Origin: Branchiostoma lanceolatum
Taxonomy: Eukaryota; Chordata; Leptocardii; Amphioxiformes; Branchiostomatidae
Reading direction: 5' to 3'
NCBI RefSeq assembly: GCF_035083965.1
Contig: NC_089722.1
Coordinates: 17,688,642-17,752,641 of the forward strand
Length of the DNA: 64,000 nucleotides
Below are positions 47,701 through 59,517 of the stretch, in pieces. Under the pieces are notes generated by a model. It had not been told where the DNA came from, did not search any database, and saw only the letters and a program-made list of their open reading frames with translations. Each line of letters begins with the position of its first letter. Position 1 is the stretch's first letter. The position numbers and the translations under genes were made by a program.

Positions 47701-48891
47701 ACCCCAGAAAAATCCTTTTTTGAACTTAATGAGAGGAAAATATTTTCCTTTATTTGGAATGGGGGACCAGAAAGGGTAAGCAGAAAAACAGTTTATAACT
47801 CAATTGAAAATGGTGATTTGAACTTAATCAATCTATATGCATTTGCCCTCACTATTAAGGCTTCATGGATGCCAAAACTATATTCTAATCATGACTGGTT
47901 TACCTCCTGGAATGAATGAATACAAGTGGATGAGTATTTGAAAACGAGCAATGTTTTTCTAACCCAGGACCTGACATCAGCGGTGAAAACCATAGCCTCG
48001 TTCCTGAAGAAGAATCTGAGTGACGACGCTGTCCGTGCTGTAGCCGAAGCATGCAGCTTCCAGACTATGAAGGAGAGATATGCTCAATCAACCTACAAAC
48101 CTTTACAAAGCTTCACCAGAAAAGGTATTTTCTTTTTAAACATCGTATTTAATCTTCATCCCTCATGGTTGTTGATTGAATATGATACGATTATTGGTAT
48201 TGCAGACACATGCCCGTGGGATAATTACAAGTAAATGTGCCATAGATATAGTAACGAAAATAAAATAATGTTAAGGGTTAGTTCCCTCAAGTACGCGATT
48301 ATCGTCCAGAGTAACTTAGCCTTTCCAAAAGCACTTTATATCATAAAGGCCTGAGTCCGTTTCCAAGATTAAAAGTGTCTAGTGTCACAACGGGATAGAA
48401 GGGGGGAAGATATACGCCTTAGGCTTGATTCCCATTCTGTTTAAAAACGCACGCACAGTGCAATGGCTTAGTTGGTATAGTGTTCGCCTTGTACACGGTA
48501 GGTCGTGAGTTCGAACCCCGGCCGGGTCATGCCAAAGACTTCTCTGCTTAGCACTCAGCATTTGGGAAAGAGTATGGTAGTTAAACACACACATCACCAC
48601 CAGCGGACCAGCCCCCTGCTGTAGTGACTTGCACAAATGTGTGTGGCCCAAGGGCTATAGAAATGGAGATGGGCACCACCCCTATGCGTCTTTTCTAGCC
48701 GAGTACCAGCCTCCGTAATGTATTTTCAGGACGCCCGGGTCACTTTAACTTTAACAATAATTTTGTTTGCCTGTTTTGTAGGGAAGATCGGCGACTGGAA
48801 GAACTACTTCTCACCGGAGCAGAACCGTGAATCTGATGCTGAATATGGAGAAAGGATGGCAGGAACGGGGCTGAGTTTCGACTTTGAGTAA
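44704..48891 (+). CDS. Cytosolic sulfotransferase (SULT family), 299 aa, six coding exons
   Basis: Exons 44704-44881, 45398-45624, 46132-46264, 46990-47084, 47968-48124 and 48782-48891 total 900 nt, join with matching phases at canonical sites, and end in TAA. The enzyme transfers sulfate from PAPS to hydroxyl or amine groups of small molecules in the cytosol. Motifs: YKGV near the N-terminus; PAPS 5'-phosphosulfate loop VAYPKAGTN across the exon 1/2 junction; catalytic His in STHL (exon 2); 3'-phosphate motif VIVVMRNPKDVAVSYYNF (exon 3); DHVLGWW and FLKYEDM (exon 4); CSFQTMK (exon 5); and RKGKIGDWKNYF split between exons 5 and 6. Length and motif order match vertebrate SULT1 enzymes. Oddities are GTNLL instead of the usual GTTW after the loop Gly, and STHL instead of KTHL before the catalytic His. 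The substrate cannot be predicted. Introns hold many short transposons. Confidence 0.93.
45640..45905. mobile_element. Inverted-repeat element enclosing an 8 bp minisatellite
   Basis: CGCCAAAAATAGTTACTTAA GCAACTGGA at 45644 and TAGTTGCTTGACTAACTATT TTTGGCG at 45840 are inverted ends. A tail ACCTGGATGTCTAACCTTCA follows. The interior is replaced by the AGAAATTC repeat. Confidence 0.7.
45674..45832. repeat. AGAAATT(C/T) minisatellite, 8 bp unit, about 20 copies
   Basis: A continuous array of AGAAATTC and AGAAATTT units, with the C-type units clustered in the middle and T-type units at both sides. Confidence 0.9.
45908..46085. mobile_element. Second inverted-repeat element with a hammerhead-like hairpin
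   Basis: The ends GCTAAATGACAGTCACTCAA GCAATTGG and CCAGTTGCTTGAATCATATA ... GTCATTTAGC are inverted. Inside, at 45986-46016, CTGACGA, a perfect 7 bp hairpin (AGACAGC/GCTGTCT) and GAAAC occur in that order. Confidence 0.7.
46775..46945. mobile_element. Third inverted-repeat element of the same family
   Basis: AAAAATAGTTACTCGAGCAA CTGGATAAA and its inverted partner ending near 46910 enclose a diverged hairpin on the minus strand (CTGACGA at 46857-46851). The tail ACCTGGATGTCTAACCTTCA matches the one at 45880. Confidence 0.7.
47625..47921 (+). mobile_element. LINE fragment: C-terminal region of a reverse transcriptase ORF
   Basis: The open frame reads KVTIISSLIVSQF, LPTPEKSFFELNE, KIFSFIWNGGPERVSRKT and GDLNLINLYAFALTIKASW, ending at a TGA. 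This block order (KI..LKS...F...LP.P..FF..L....F.FIW.G....V.R......GGL...) is typical of the region after the catalytic domain in non-LTR retrotransposons. The catalytic core is absent, so it is a dead fragment. It sits in intron 4 of the sulfotransferase in the same orientation. Confidence 0.75.
48459..48744 (+). mobile_element. Full-length SINE with tRNA-Val-like head
   Basis: The head contains an A-box (TGGCTTAGTTGGTATAG), an anticodon-arm region GTTCGCCTTGTACACGG that resembles tRNA-Val, and a B-box GAGTTCGAACCCC. The body has GACCAGCCCCCTGCTGTAGT and the 3' end GACGCCCGGGTCAC. Other copies are at 16278-16440, 41778-42052 and 58908-59092. It lies in the last intron of the sulfotransferase. 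Confidence 0.8.
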
Positions 48892-48981
48892 ACTACACCC
48901 TCCTTTATCAGCGCTGAAACCCGCTCGGGAAATGTTCGGCAAACCCTCCCGGCCTCAGCCCTGATCTTTTGAACGTAGATT

Positions 48982-49262
48982 TTGGGTTCTGGGGACGTCA
49001 CTGACAGTTGCTCATAAATGATTAATGAGCTAGCCTTATTTGGCACAAACAGTCGTTGGTTGCTCATTAATAGTTAAGTAGCGATGTAAGACGTAAGCTG
49101 ATTGGCTGATAGCTTACCAGCGTCCTTTGCTCAAAATGAGCTTTAGCGAACCCTCTGATTAGCTGAAAGCTGTTTGGTGGTGACGTCGCCAGAACCGTGT
49201 TCAGGGGTTCGGAAGGGCAGGGCCGCTATGGGACGTAACGAATATATCGGGTCTGCTGGGAG
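48982..49262. mobile_element. Second copy of the 739-1115 miniature transposon, inverted
   Basis: It shares GACGTCACTGACAGTTGCTC, ATTAATGAGCTAGCCTTATT and GACGTCGCCAGAACCGTGTT with the reverse strand of the first copy. Confidence 0.7.
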
Positions 49263-52200
49263 GATGAGTAAACTATAGATGCACCAGATAGTAATTGGAT
49301 CCTTGGGTTCTTACCTGTGCACGGATGGCAGCGTCTTATTCCACCGAATATGCGTGTGTGAGCCTTTTGTGTTATGCATTATACGGCCACATGAGGGCTA
49401 CCGGGCCTGAATTTATCGCACAGAAGGTCCGAGGAAAGAGTGTGTATTTTCTGCGTGTTGTTTTGATAGACCCTGGTAACTGTAGAAATACCAGGGTAGA
49501 ACTGAACGCACATATTAGCGCGCGCACACAACCAAGAACCAATACACCACAAAACAAAACAAAAATGACAGCTGTGAATTCTAGATAGTTTATCTCATTG
49601 GTCTTGTTCGCATTTGGTTGTTCTCAGTGCATGTGATCCTTTTCTTTGAAAAATCAGACCTAATTCACGTTTTAAACAACCTTAGCTTTAGCATTCCTTT
49701 GGTGTAGTTCTGATATAAAGTTGGGAGGTACTGTTTAGAATGTTGTTACTCAAAGTACTAGTGTTTATGCGGTTATCAGTGTGTATAGAAAATAAACATA
49801 TGTTTATGCTGATGACGACTTTTGTCACGTTATGTGTGGTGTGTGGCTTTGTTGTCTCTTATATGATCTTTTTCCTTACTGCAAGCCGCCCGGCCGGGCG
49901 CCTGTTTAGAAATGTGACGTCAGAAACGTCACCTCAAAACTGCAATTTTAAGCAAGCTCGCTAGAGGACGCTGATGATCCAGCATCGTGTCTGGAGAACA
50001 GTCAGTAGCGACCTTTTTATGGAGTTCTGTCCACTGGCATCTATTGCCAACATCGACCCGGAACAAATAAACATTGACGCCATTCTATCTTTGATATTTG
50101 GAGTACAATTGTAGCAGACAACGTAAAAGAAGGATTCGTGAAATCGTACTTACATTTCGCACTACCAGCTGACGAGTAGGCTAAAAGACTTTTCAGTGGG
50201 AATATTTAGCTATGCATGAGCTTTCTTCTTTAAACACGAGCATAGCTAATTACAGTCTATAGATGCACAGACCACCAGGTATTGTGCTCGACGTAGAGTA
50301 TTCTATAGCGCACAAATAAAACGGGCTCGAGCGGTGTTTGCTTAGTGGTAGAAAAGTAGTAGAAACCATTTTTTTCAAACGTTAGATTGCGGATACGTTC
50401 TATCACTTCTTAAGTGCCAAAATTGTCAATTTGAAAGCACCTTTTGAAAGCAAACACCTTCCAGCATCTCACTGGTGAGTTTGTTTTGCCAGATTTAGTC
50501 ACTAAAGCAAACTAGGAAGCAATGTGTCGGGTCATGGCTGATTCGAATCTGAGTTTCAATGCGATCGATTGATCGGGGTGCTTGTGGCATTCTGCTAACA
50601 ATACCCTCGGGCGACAGTAGAACAAAGGGCGGTTTACGGGCCGTTAAACTAAAGCGGGCACTGGTTTATCACTGAACTGTGCTAAAGTGGCCAGACTTTC
50701 GCAAAGTGGCGCAATTAGTCGCCTGATTTGCGAACTTTTGGAAATGATGAAAAATTCGCAGAACGGCGCAATTTACATATTCCATAATATCTTCCCTATG
50801 TCGCGCTAAGTGTCATAAGTGAATATTTCTTTATACCGGCATACCTCTTTTTGCTGCATTGGTGCGACGCACTTGTCAGTGATGCTACAAAATGCTTCTT
50901 GGGCCGATAACACTGTACAGCATAAATCTGTTCAAGCAGACAGACAGAGCCGAAAACATAGACTTCCGAGGCGAAGGCAAACACGGAATGTAAACCGTCA
51001 AAGTGCAGCTGGGTTCTTGGGCAAAGAGGGGAGGAGGTAAGACGAAACACAAAACACATATTCGCGGTGTCATGATTTCGCGAAAACTGCGTGAATAAAA
51101 CCACCACGAACATTTCAAGATTTACAGTATACAGGTCATCTCATTCTCTTCCTTGTGCGTGACAGCCGTTCAGATGAATGCCCTCGCACCTTTTAATCTA
51201 TCTGTTGGCGTTAACCCACGTCCGGTTTTCTAAGTAGCCATGACGTCCATTCACACCATGAGGCTTGGTCGGTGATTTATTATTATCTTTATTTCCTCCG
51301 TGACAACTTTTCAGATGAATGCCCACACCTGTGCCATAAATAAAATGCCCACACCTACCTTTCTACCTATCTGTTGGCGTTGGCCCACATCCGGTTTTCT
51401 ATGTAGCCGTGACGTCCATTCACACCATGAGGCTTGGTCGGTGATCTTCTTATCTTTATTTCCTCCTCTTAAAATTTGAAACGTCCGAGACAAAATATTA
51501 AAGTTTATCATTTTTATATATTACAAAACAGCTCTTTAATAGATCCAGGCGATGGCAGGGTGGTAAAAGAGATAAGAATGAACCTCTATAGATTATGACT
51601 AACACCGGTACGTACAAATGGACAGTTCGTCCTGGATTTGTATCAATAACATCGGTACATCTTGTTAACATGTTGTGGCGCCGTTAAACTGTCTAAATAT
51701 GCTACTTCCTTGATGTTCTAAGCTTCACTTTGCTTACAGCGTTTAGCAACAGAACAATGGTTTGACGTGTTGAAGATATCGAAATGTCGCCAAGTTGAAA
51801 CACTTTAATATAACCTACGTGCATGTAAAACAGACATTAAAAGAGATTAAAGAAAGTTGTTAATAGCAGGCACTTTTGTGGTAAAACGTGCCATGTAGGC
51901 GGACGCATTCTATTGCACGTCGCCAAGCTATGGCCGCCGATAGAATTATAGGTCTGTATGATCCATGGTTGAAGTGTCCTTGACCTTTCGCTGCCGACGT
52001 CAGTATCAAACAGATCAAAGCTAAATTGTACACACGTAGCTGAATTCGTTGCTTAACTGTACTATCCCCCTACTTTGCCGTACTAACTCAAAGGTTGAAA
52101 TTTTTTTGCTTGATAAGTGTAGAAATTATTCTAAAATATCGCGTTCAGTGTTTGCGACGCCAAAAGGTCAACGAAGGACAACATGGTCGACTACAAAACG

Positions 52201-52440
52201 ATTCGTAGAAACGGACGTAGCCGGAGGGAAAACTCAGCCTATGTAGGATTGTTATGTAGCCCATACTCGCCACATGCAACAGGTAAAGTACAGGGTGGCT
52301 CAACTGAAATGTGGTATAGATGTACCAAATACCATAGATCATGATTACTTTTATAGTGTCCCTGGATCCCTGGGAAACATTTACCACTTACATGTAGTTA
52401 TAGTTGAAAAAACTACCCAAACACAGACGCAACAGACACA
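49263..52440. other. No gene recognised
   Basis: Open frames are short. The 50796-51118 frames lie in a repeat-like segment with TTCGCGGTGTCATGATTTCG. A tandem duplication is listed separately at 51165-51475. Confidence 0.4.
51165..51475. repeat. Tandem duplication, unit about 145-180 bp
   Basis: TTCAGATGAATGCCC, TATCTGTTGGCGTT, CATCCGGTTTTCTA, TGACGTCCATTCACACCATG and AGGCTTGGTCGGTGAT occur twice in the same order; the second copy contains a small extra duplication (ATGCCCACACCT). Confidence 0.8.
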
Positions 52441-52508
52441 CCGAAACACAGATACAGGAAAACACAGACACACAGAGACTCACACACATACACACAGACA
52501 CGCGAGCG

Positions 52509-52589
<81 letters not shown>

Positions 52590-52612
52590 ATAGACACACA
52601 CACACATACAGG
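52440..52612. repeat. (CA)n microsatellite with a GCGC core
   Basis: A CA-rich tract with an alternating GCGCGCGC segment at 52503-52516. The apparent Thr/His- or Val/Cys-repeat proteins in its frames are artefacts. Confidence 0.95.
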
Positions 52613-52935
52613 AACACAGGCACAGCGGACCGCTTTAGGAACACTGCCATTCCACATATTGTTAGACTTTTGAACTTAAGCTTGTGTCAAGGCTTATGTC
52701 ATTATAAGTAAGATGTATTTAATGTAAGATTTTATGATAATGTATATTTTAGAAACGCAAAGTATATTTCCGTCGGTGGAAGCATCTGACCAAGCACGCT
52801 TTTTATTGTTTTAACGTGTAGTTGAGAACAAGACTTGTTTTAATTGTGGCGGTGCACGGTAAAACAAACCGCAATTCAGCCTCTGGCTGCGAGAGTTTTG
52901 TTGACAATAAAAACCATTTGATGATTGATGATGAA
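52613..52935 (+). mobile_element. LINE 3' end (last codons and 3' UTR)
   Basis: DRFRNTAIPHIVRLLN followed by a stop matches the usual C-terminal pattern (RFRNS.IP..VRLLN) of CR1-like retrotransposon proteins. About 200 bp later the UTR ends TTGACAATAAAAACCATTTG followed by a short TTGATGA repeat, a typical LINE tail. Confidence 0.6.
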
Positions 52936-53229
52936 ACACAGACACACACACACAAGTAAAACATCATATCGAGCATAGTACACTCTACACCGCCTTGCTG
53001 TGACTCGTGGGCCGGGCGACACAGGCGTCTACTCGGCAATTCGTAAAGCGAGAGCGGCGGTGGGATTAACAACCGTGTGAAATTGTTCTGTTCTGGATCC
53101 GTTTTAGATATTCTTTATTCTCATGACACTGCATCATGCTTCATACACAATGTGCATACGTGTGTGTGTGTGTATGTGTGACACGTGGACAGCACCTCTA
53201 ATTCTTTGGCTGCGGAGCCAAGCCAAGCC

Positions 53230-53360
53230 GAGATTGAGAGAGAGAGTGGCGGGGGGGGGGGGTGATAGAAGGGGAGAGAGCGAGAGGGAGGGAGAGAAAG
53301 AGAGGGGGAGAGAGAGGGAGAGAGTGAGGGAGGAAGAGAGAGGGATCGAGAGAGAGATTA
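53230..53360. repeat. (GA)n-rich simple repeat
   Basis: A GAGAGAGG-rich purine tract with a G12 run at 53250-53261; preceded by a short (TG)n run at 53160 and followed by another near 53375. Confidence 0.9.
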
Positions 53361-55920
53361 TGTATAATATGTATTTGTGTGTATGTGTGTGTGTACATGT
53401 ATGTATTCGACGGCAATTAAACGACCTTGAGTAGTTCTCTGAAAAGCTACGGGGGCTACATGTAGAACACCTACTTTTTCCTCGAAGAGGAAGCTTGGTC
53501 CGCTCAAAAATAGATTTGAATATTCATAAGTTCTACGAATTGGGCGAAATTGCGGATAAAGACCTCCTCCACCCTGCCAATCCACGGACACTCCGCGGAC
53601 GAGCCTTCCACAGCGAGCAGACCTGCCCCGCCTACAGACCGATGAGAACTTCGCAGCTCGGCACATCTTAAAGGTAACGGCCTGTCATATACTTCGGCTA
53701 GCAAAAGTCACTGCCTACTTTTTTAACAGTTTTTCGTTTATAGATACGTAAATTTACGTTTCTGATGCTCTTTTCTCGACAGTTTTTTGCTTGTTTCGTG
53801 AGCGGGACAAATCAGACACCATGATTGGTTGAAAGGCTTGTACCCAAACGTCGTTCGTACAAAGTAGAAAGTATGCGGTTTGTGAATTTTAGTTTGAAGT
53901 GCTTTTTGAGGCTCTTGATGTTTTTCTTACTGGGTCACATCCCATGTCCCTTTATATCGACTTACATCAGCCCCAAATCCCCTACAGCGTCAGTCTTTGT
54001 CACATTAGCCGGTTGAACAGCGCTAAGTACTGCTCGCGGGCGCATGATCTATGGGTTGTTCCACGGGGTAGCCATTTTGTCGTTCGCAGATTCGGAGAGT
54101 TTTTTCATTATCCGTTTTTAACACATATAAAACACTGATTTGATTTTGAATATTTGTTTTTAGCAGTGTCAATTGGACCGATGAATTTCTGAGATCGGCC
54201 GCCGGGGCCAAAATAGATCTAGAAATTCTAAGGAAGGCTAATTACTTACTCTAACTAAGTCGAATTCTACTATTCCTATGTCCAGAAAAGGGTCTAGTGT
54301 GGACTGTTGTTCGCCGTTGGTTGTTTTGCGTGTTAAATTGAGTCACAGATCGGCGGAAGTATGGGTCTTTGAACAGCAGTTGATTTCTAGCTGACAACAT
54401 TAGAAGGACATGTTCTCCCGACAGAAATAATATTAATATCATGACTTACATGACAACCAAACGCACAAAACGTTTAAAAAGTAAATCTTTCTTTATGTAT
54501 GAAATTCATTGAGCGATCTGACGATTTTGGGACGCTTAGTCGTCGCCTATCGGGAAAAGACTCTAGTGGAAAGAAAAAAAGTTGCCACTACAGATGTGAG
54601 CTTTGGTCGCTGAAAAGTCACCGAATTGTACCTCAACGGTCGCCGACTGTCTCAGCAGTAAACCAGCAAATGTTGATAAGGTGGGGTCTCTTGTTGTTTT
54701 ACGCGATTTCCAGCCAGCTTGAATCCGCAACTTTATAAAAAAAATTGCGGTCGTTTTTTTTTTCTACGTAAAACGTTGAGTTAAAGCCTATTTAGGCTGT
54801 TTTGACCATACATCGAACTTTGCCATTAAAAGCGCTGTAAAAAGATAAACCTGACACCATAAGGAAGTAACGCCTTGATGAACACGAGTGACGCTGATAC
54901 ATGACAACAGTTCATTATCTGTGTGCCGATGTAGGAAGCTGTCACTTTTTGACAACCTGTTTTCGTACCTGTTTCTTTTGAACAAATCATTGATACGTGA
55001 TTTCCGTGGCAGAAAAGGAGGAAGAAATTTGCGTGTTGTGTACAAGCTTACTCCAGGTGTCTAGACCCAGAGTGGCGTGTGGTTTTATTTTCGTAGTGCA
55101 CAGACGCAAGGCGACAATGTAAGAAAAGTTTTATCTTTTTCTTTGGGCGCAGCTTGATTTAGGGCCCGGTAACGTTCATCGTACAATCGTCGTTCGATTA
55201 CAAACTGAGGTTGTTTTTGGGATAGACGTGCCCTTGTCGTACGAATTCAGCAGTCTTTATACTAAAAGGGTTTCTTATATCCTTGTTGGTGGTTGGTTCT
55301 GTCACAGCTGGCTTGAAAATTCTACTGTCACATGGAAATCGTACTACGGCCGTCGGCGAATGTGATCGCGCCGCTGATCCGTTGTCGTACCTCAGAAAAC
55401 TGTGATTCCAGCGGACGTGAGCAAATTTGTCCCGTCAACCTATTGTCCCGTTTTGACATCGGGGTTCTAAGGTTTCAGTCGAGAAGAAAGCCATGGCCCC
55501 ACGAAGGCTTTTGTCCTGTCGGCCTTAAGTTGACCTCGAGTCCTTGGGCTGGAGGTGGTGATCACTATAAACTAGTCCTCCTTCTATTTGGTGAGGACCC
55601 CTTTTGTATCTAAACCGAAAGGAAGTGTTTGGTCTTGATCTGTCTTTAAGCAGGACAGAACCATAAAGTTGACCCACAAAGCTCCCCAAGCAGAGGTTCA
55701 GCTCCGGCAGCTGTTTTTTTGACTTGGCTTCAGCGGTTATTCGTTGGGCCTTCTATTATGTCCTGTCTTCTTTATGTCGTATAGACATCGTCGGTATATA
55801 CTTGCAATAAAGTCATTATCATCGTATTTCATAGCGATGCAGCGAAATGTGAGTTATGCAGTTAATTTCCCGATAAGCCCCTCCCATTTTCTGAACGCCC
55901 CTAGTATATGATTGTAAAGA
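53361..55920. other. No gene recognised
   Basis: No exon with recognisable content. A plus-strand frame at 53535-53670 and its minus-strand shadow are short and unassigned. A single CTCCCCAAGCAGAGG miniature-transposon end lies at 55682. Confidence 0.4.
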
Positions 55921-55922
55921 CT

Positions 55923-56310
55923 GGACTAAGCTGTTGATTTGAAACTTTTAACCCGGAAATATGATATGTATTGCCAATGCGCTTGTGACGTCAAGAGTGA
56001 CACGTATACGGGCTGGGCCGGCGCCAATTCAATCACTTCCTAGAAGAAACTTGAGCTCATCACACGCCTTTGTGTAGTTGAGGTTGTTGTGCAGCTATGC
56101 AACAATGCAGAATTGATTTAAAGACTTGTTTTTCACGTGGAGTAGGAGAAAATTCTCTAAAAGAAACGCGCTTGTTTATATTTTTCAACCGATGGTGTTC
56201 CTAGTAGATAATCGATAACATGTTGCAAGTTGATATCTTGTTTTCAACACTTGTGTCCAGCGTTTTGTCGTAAGACAGCATAAAAAGAGTAACTAAAAAG
56301 CCTCTTTTTT
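55923..56310 (+). repeat. Upstream copy of the polyketide synthase promoter segment
   Basis: It aligns over its whole length with 57341-57720 (AGCTGTTGATTTGA, CTTGTTTTTCACGTGGAGTA, TTTTCAACCGATGGTG, ATGTTGCAAGTTGATATCTT, GTAAGACAGCATAAAAAGAG). The TATA position reads CATAAAAA here, and no donor-bearing leader exon follows. Confidence 0.7.
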
Positions 56311-57016
56311 TAAAGCAACCTGTATTACACAATGTAACTCTTACATACAGTATCCTGTACATACATGTAGTCTACAGCCCTACATATGGTGAAGACACAC
56401 ACGAGTAATTGACATATTTTTAGTCACTACAAAACAAAGGACATTGCGTAAATACAACGAAAGTAAGGCAAATTATACAAATATAAGATAAGCTATGATG
56501 ACATGAACAATGAACTATTGGGACAGAGAGTCAAGTAAGCGATGTAGGTTTGAACCCATTGGATCAGGTCTGTGACAAAACTTATCAGCCTTTTCAGATT
56601 GGCGAAGTGGGCAGCTCGCTGCAGGGTGTATTTAGGGCCGGGCCGTGTAGAAAATAATGACAAATGCTTTCACATATGGATTAAGCGTATACGTATAGGC
56701 TGCACTTAGTACTAGATTGCGAGTAAACTATGTCTGATTTTGTGACTGGGCAGTGGTAACGGAATAGAAACTGAAATAAGTAACAGAGACGGGTAGCACC
56801 GATAAGCCAGTGGCAGACTGTTCCAATTTGGAACCTAAAGTGAGACTGTGACATTAGGTGCGCGGTCATTTAGTTTTTAGGCGTGTACTTAAGTATACTT
56901 GTGCATCTCCGTGCATCGCACGTCTCAGTGACCGCAAGGGAAAATCTTTTCGTAATAATTTGGCGTAGTCCAGAGAGATTCCCGCTTTATGCCGTTTCCT
57001 TCCCGCTACGACCCCC

Positions 57017-57295
<279 letters not shown>

Positions 57296-57340
57296 CTTTC
57301 TTTAACGCTGCTTGTACATGTATAGACAAGGGCTGTGCAC

Positions 57341-57720
57341 TAGGACTTAGCTGTTGATTTGATGTTGGTGATATGATATGTGGCCATTGTTGTAGAGTCA
57401 ATAGTGATATGTACATGTATGCAAGCTGGGCCCGTGCCAAGACAGTCGTCCCTTCCGAGAACGAAACTAAACCCTGTTTACCTGAGGCTGTTGTGTCTGA
57501 CTATGTAACAATACATCCGTGCAAAGGTGTTGCTGTAGACTTGTTTTCCACGCGGAGTACGAGGAAACTCTATGAGAAAAACATGCTAGTTTACATCGTT
57601 CAACCAATGGTGGCCCGAGATGATCGAAAACACGTTGCAAGTTGATATCTTGTTTTCGACTTTGTGTCGAGGTGTTTGTTCTAAGACAGTATAAAAGAAA
57701 AGATGCAAAAGCCTCATCAA
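57341..57720 (+). promoter_or_regulatory. Probable promoter of the polyketide synthase
   Basis: TATAAAAG at 57690-57697 lies about 30 bp before a short stretch that ends in a strong donor (CTCAAAG|GTAAGC, 57759/57760). The segment upstream is a diverged duplicate of 55923-56310. The promoter call is inferred from the TATA box, the leader donor and the position before the synthase start exon; no transcript evidence is available. Confidence 0.6.
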
Positions 57721-57759
57721 CAATTCGTGAACGCTCTGCTTCAAGACTTACGCTCAAAG
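57720..57759 (+). other. Probable non-coding leader exon of the polyketide synthase
   Basis: The stretch after the TATA box ends at donor AAAG|GTAAGC. The next acceptor (CTGTCCACAG, ending 59472) opens the exon that contains the start codon. No ATG is present in the putative leader, and the exact transcription start is unknown. Confidence 0.5.
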
Positions 57760-58907
57760 GTAAGCTACGTCTGTAGAAAACGAAATAATGTAAATGTTAG
57801 TGAAAGTGTTTAAGTTGAATGCATTTTTGGACAGGCGCAGCTCTTACCCATAAGCGTTACTTCTCAAGCAGAGGGTAGGCCCCGGCTGATTTTTGACGCC
57901 TTTTAGGCGTTTTTGTCGGGATTTCAATTTTGTCTGGTTGTTCAGCTGACTCAATACTGTTCAATGTCCTAACTTTAGTTAGTTCCAAGAAAGGTAAGTG
58001 ATTCTTCTTTTGTGCATGTGAAGACATAGATTTTAATTTTTTTAATTTATTTGTATGTAATTCTTCGCAGAGGAAGTACAGTGCTTCTAAATACCCTTAA
58101 AGTCAAGCTTGCGTGCTCTGCGAAAGACTTTCTATTGCAGGTACGGTCCATTATATCCCTCCCCAATTAACTAGGGCGGCGACGACCTCGATGCGACCTA
58201 AATACGACAGAGCGCTCAACGAATTCGATAGATAGAAATGAATCTTTTCATGCTTTGTGTTTTGGTGTGTTTTTTTAAGTCAAGGGTTAGGATGGTCTAT
58301 GTTTGAATTCTATATATTGTTTTTGAGTACGTTTGTGACTTTTGTTTGCTTAATAAGTGAATAAATAGGAAAAATTGTGCAATGTTGAAATGATTTTTTC
58401 ACATTATAAACAAGCTTCGTTCTTACCAAGGAGGAAGTACGAGGATTAAAAATCGTTTCCTTACCTTTTTTCCGGGGTCACGTCCCTTTTAGTCGGCCTA
58501 TGTCCCACATCGTCGGTCTTTGATGTCCACTTTCTCCGGCTTAAACACCGATCCTGAGTCCTAACTGTCCGTCGCAATTAGCAGTTCAGTCGATGGTAGC
58601 ATGTCGATTAGCGGCTCGACTAGTGAGAGGGCGTCTTCATGTCCGTCACATATCTACATTTCTATCTTTATACTTTACATTTCTACGTTTTGACGAATGT
58701 GGGTGTGGCTATGGGATCGGTTTATTCAGGCTCGCCCCGGGCGTATGTTTCAGGTGTCTTGTGCAAGGTTTCTCAGTTTGTCGTCCTCAGACTCGGCGGT
58801 GATTGTTTTGAATAACTTCTTGATTTCTGTTTTTGACAATAACAGTACGGTTTTTTTTTTTCAAATGCGCATTAAAAGTTTTTGCCCGCACCACACATGA
58901 TGGCGTC

Positions 58908-59092
58908 CATGGCAGCACCCCACCCATTTCCGTTTCTATAGCCCTTTAGCCACATAACTTTGTGCAACTCCCTACAGCAGGGGTCTATTCCACTGGTAAT
59001 GGTGTGTGTGTGTGATCAACTCCCGTACTCTTTCCAAAATGTGCTGAGCAGAGAAAGCAGTATGTACAGTTTCTTAAGTCTTTGGTTTTAGT
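58908..59092 (-). mobile_element. Headless copy of the tRNA-Val-like SINE
   Basis: It matches the body of 48530-48700 (CCCTACAGCAGGGGTCTATT, GTGCTGAGCAGAGAAAGCAG) but lacks the tRNA-like head. It lies in the first intron of the polyketide synthase. Confidence 0.65.
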
Positions 59093-59517
59093 GTACATTA
59101 GACAAGTTAATGTCAGAAATCGGTCGCAGGGGCCGAGTTAGACATTCCCCCAGAATGTTTACTCCTCTATACAACTATTAACTTGGTAGAGACAAGTTTT
59201 GGTGCCATTTAATTTGCTCTGAGAGTTGATTCCAGCCTTTTTTTTGTCGGTCAATTGACTATATACTACTCAGATTTCTGGAAAAAAAAACCCAAGAAAT
59301 AATTTTTAATGGTCTTAACCCGTGTTTTTTTTCTGTCACCGTGGGGTCTAGGCGCAGGCGCCAACTCTTGCCCCCCCCCCCCCAGTTCTCAGGTGTCCAC
59401 GGGCGCTGCCATGTTGGAATGTTACGTCACACATGCGTCATCTTGTCTCCAACTTGCCATTTCTGTCCACAGGCCGCATCAGAAAAAAAGGACAGTCTCA
59501 ACAGAACAACGTACACC

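Noticed and set aside
48459..48535. Functional tRNA-Val gene
   Set aside because: Promoter boxes and part of the anticodon arm resemble tRNA-Val, but the anticodon and acceptor stems do not pair well and the unit is the head of a repeated SINE.
53535..53704. Possible small exon on either strand
   Set aside because: The composition is mildly protein-like, but no recognisable domain or joining exon was found.
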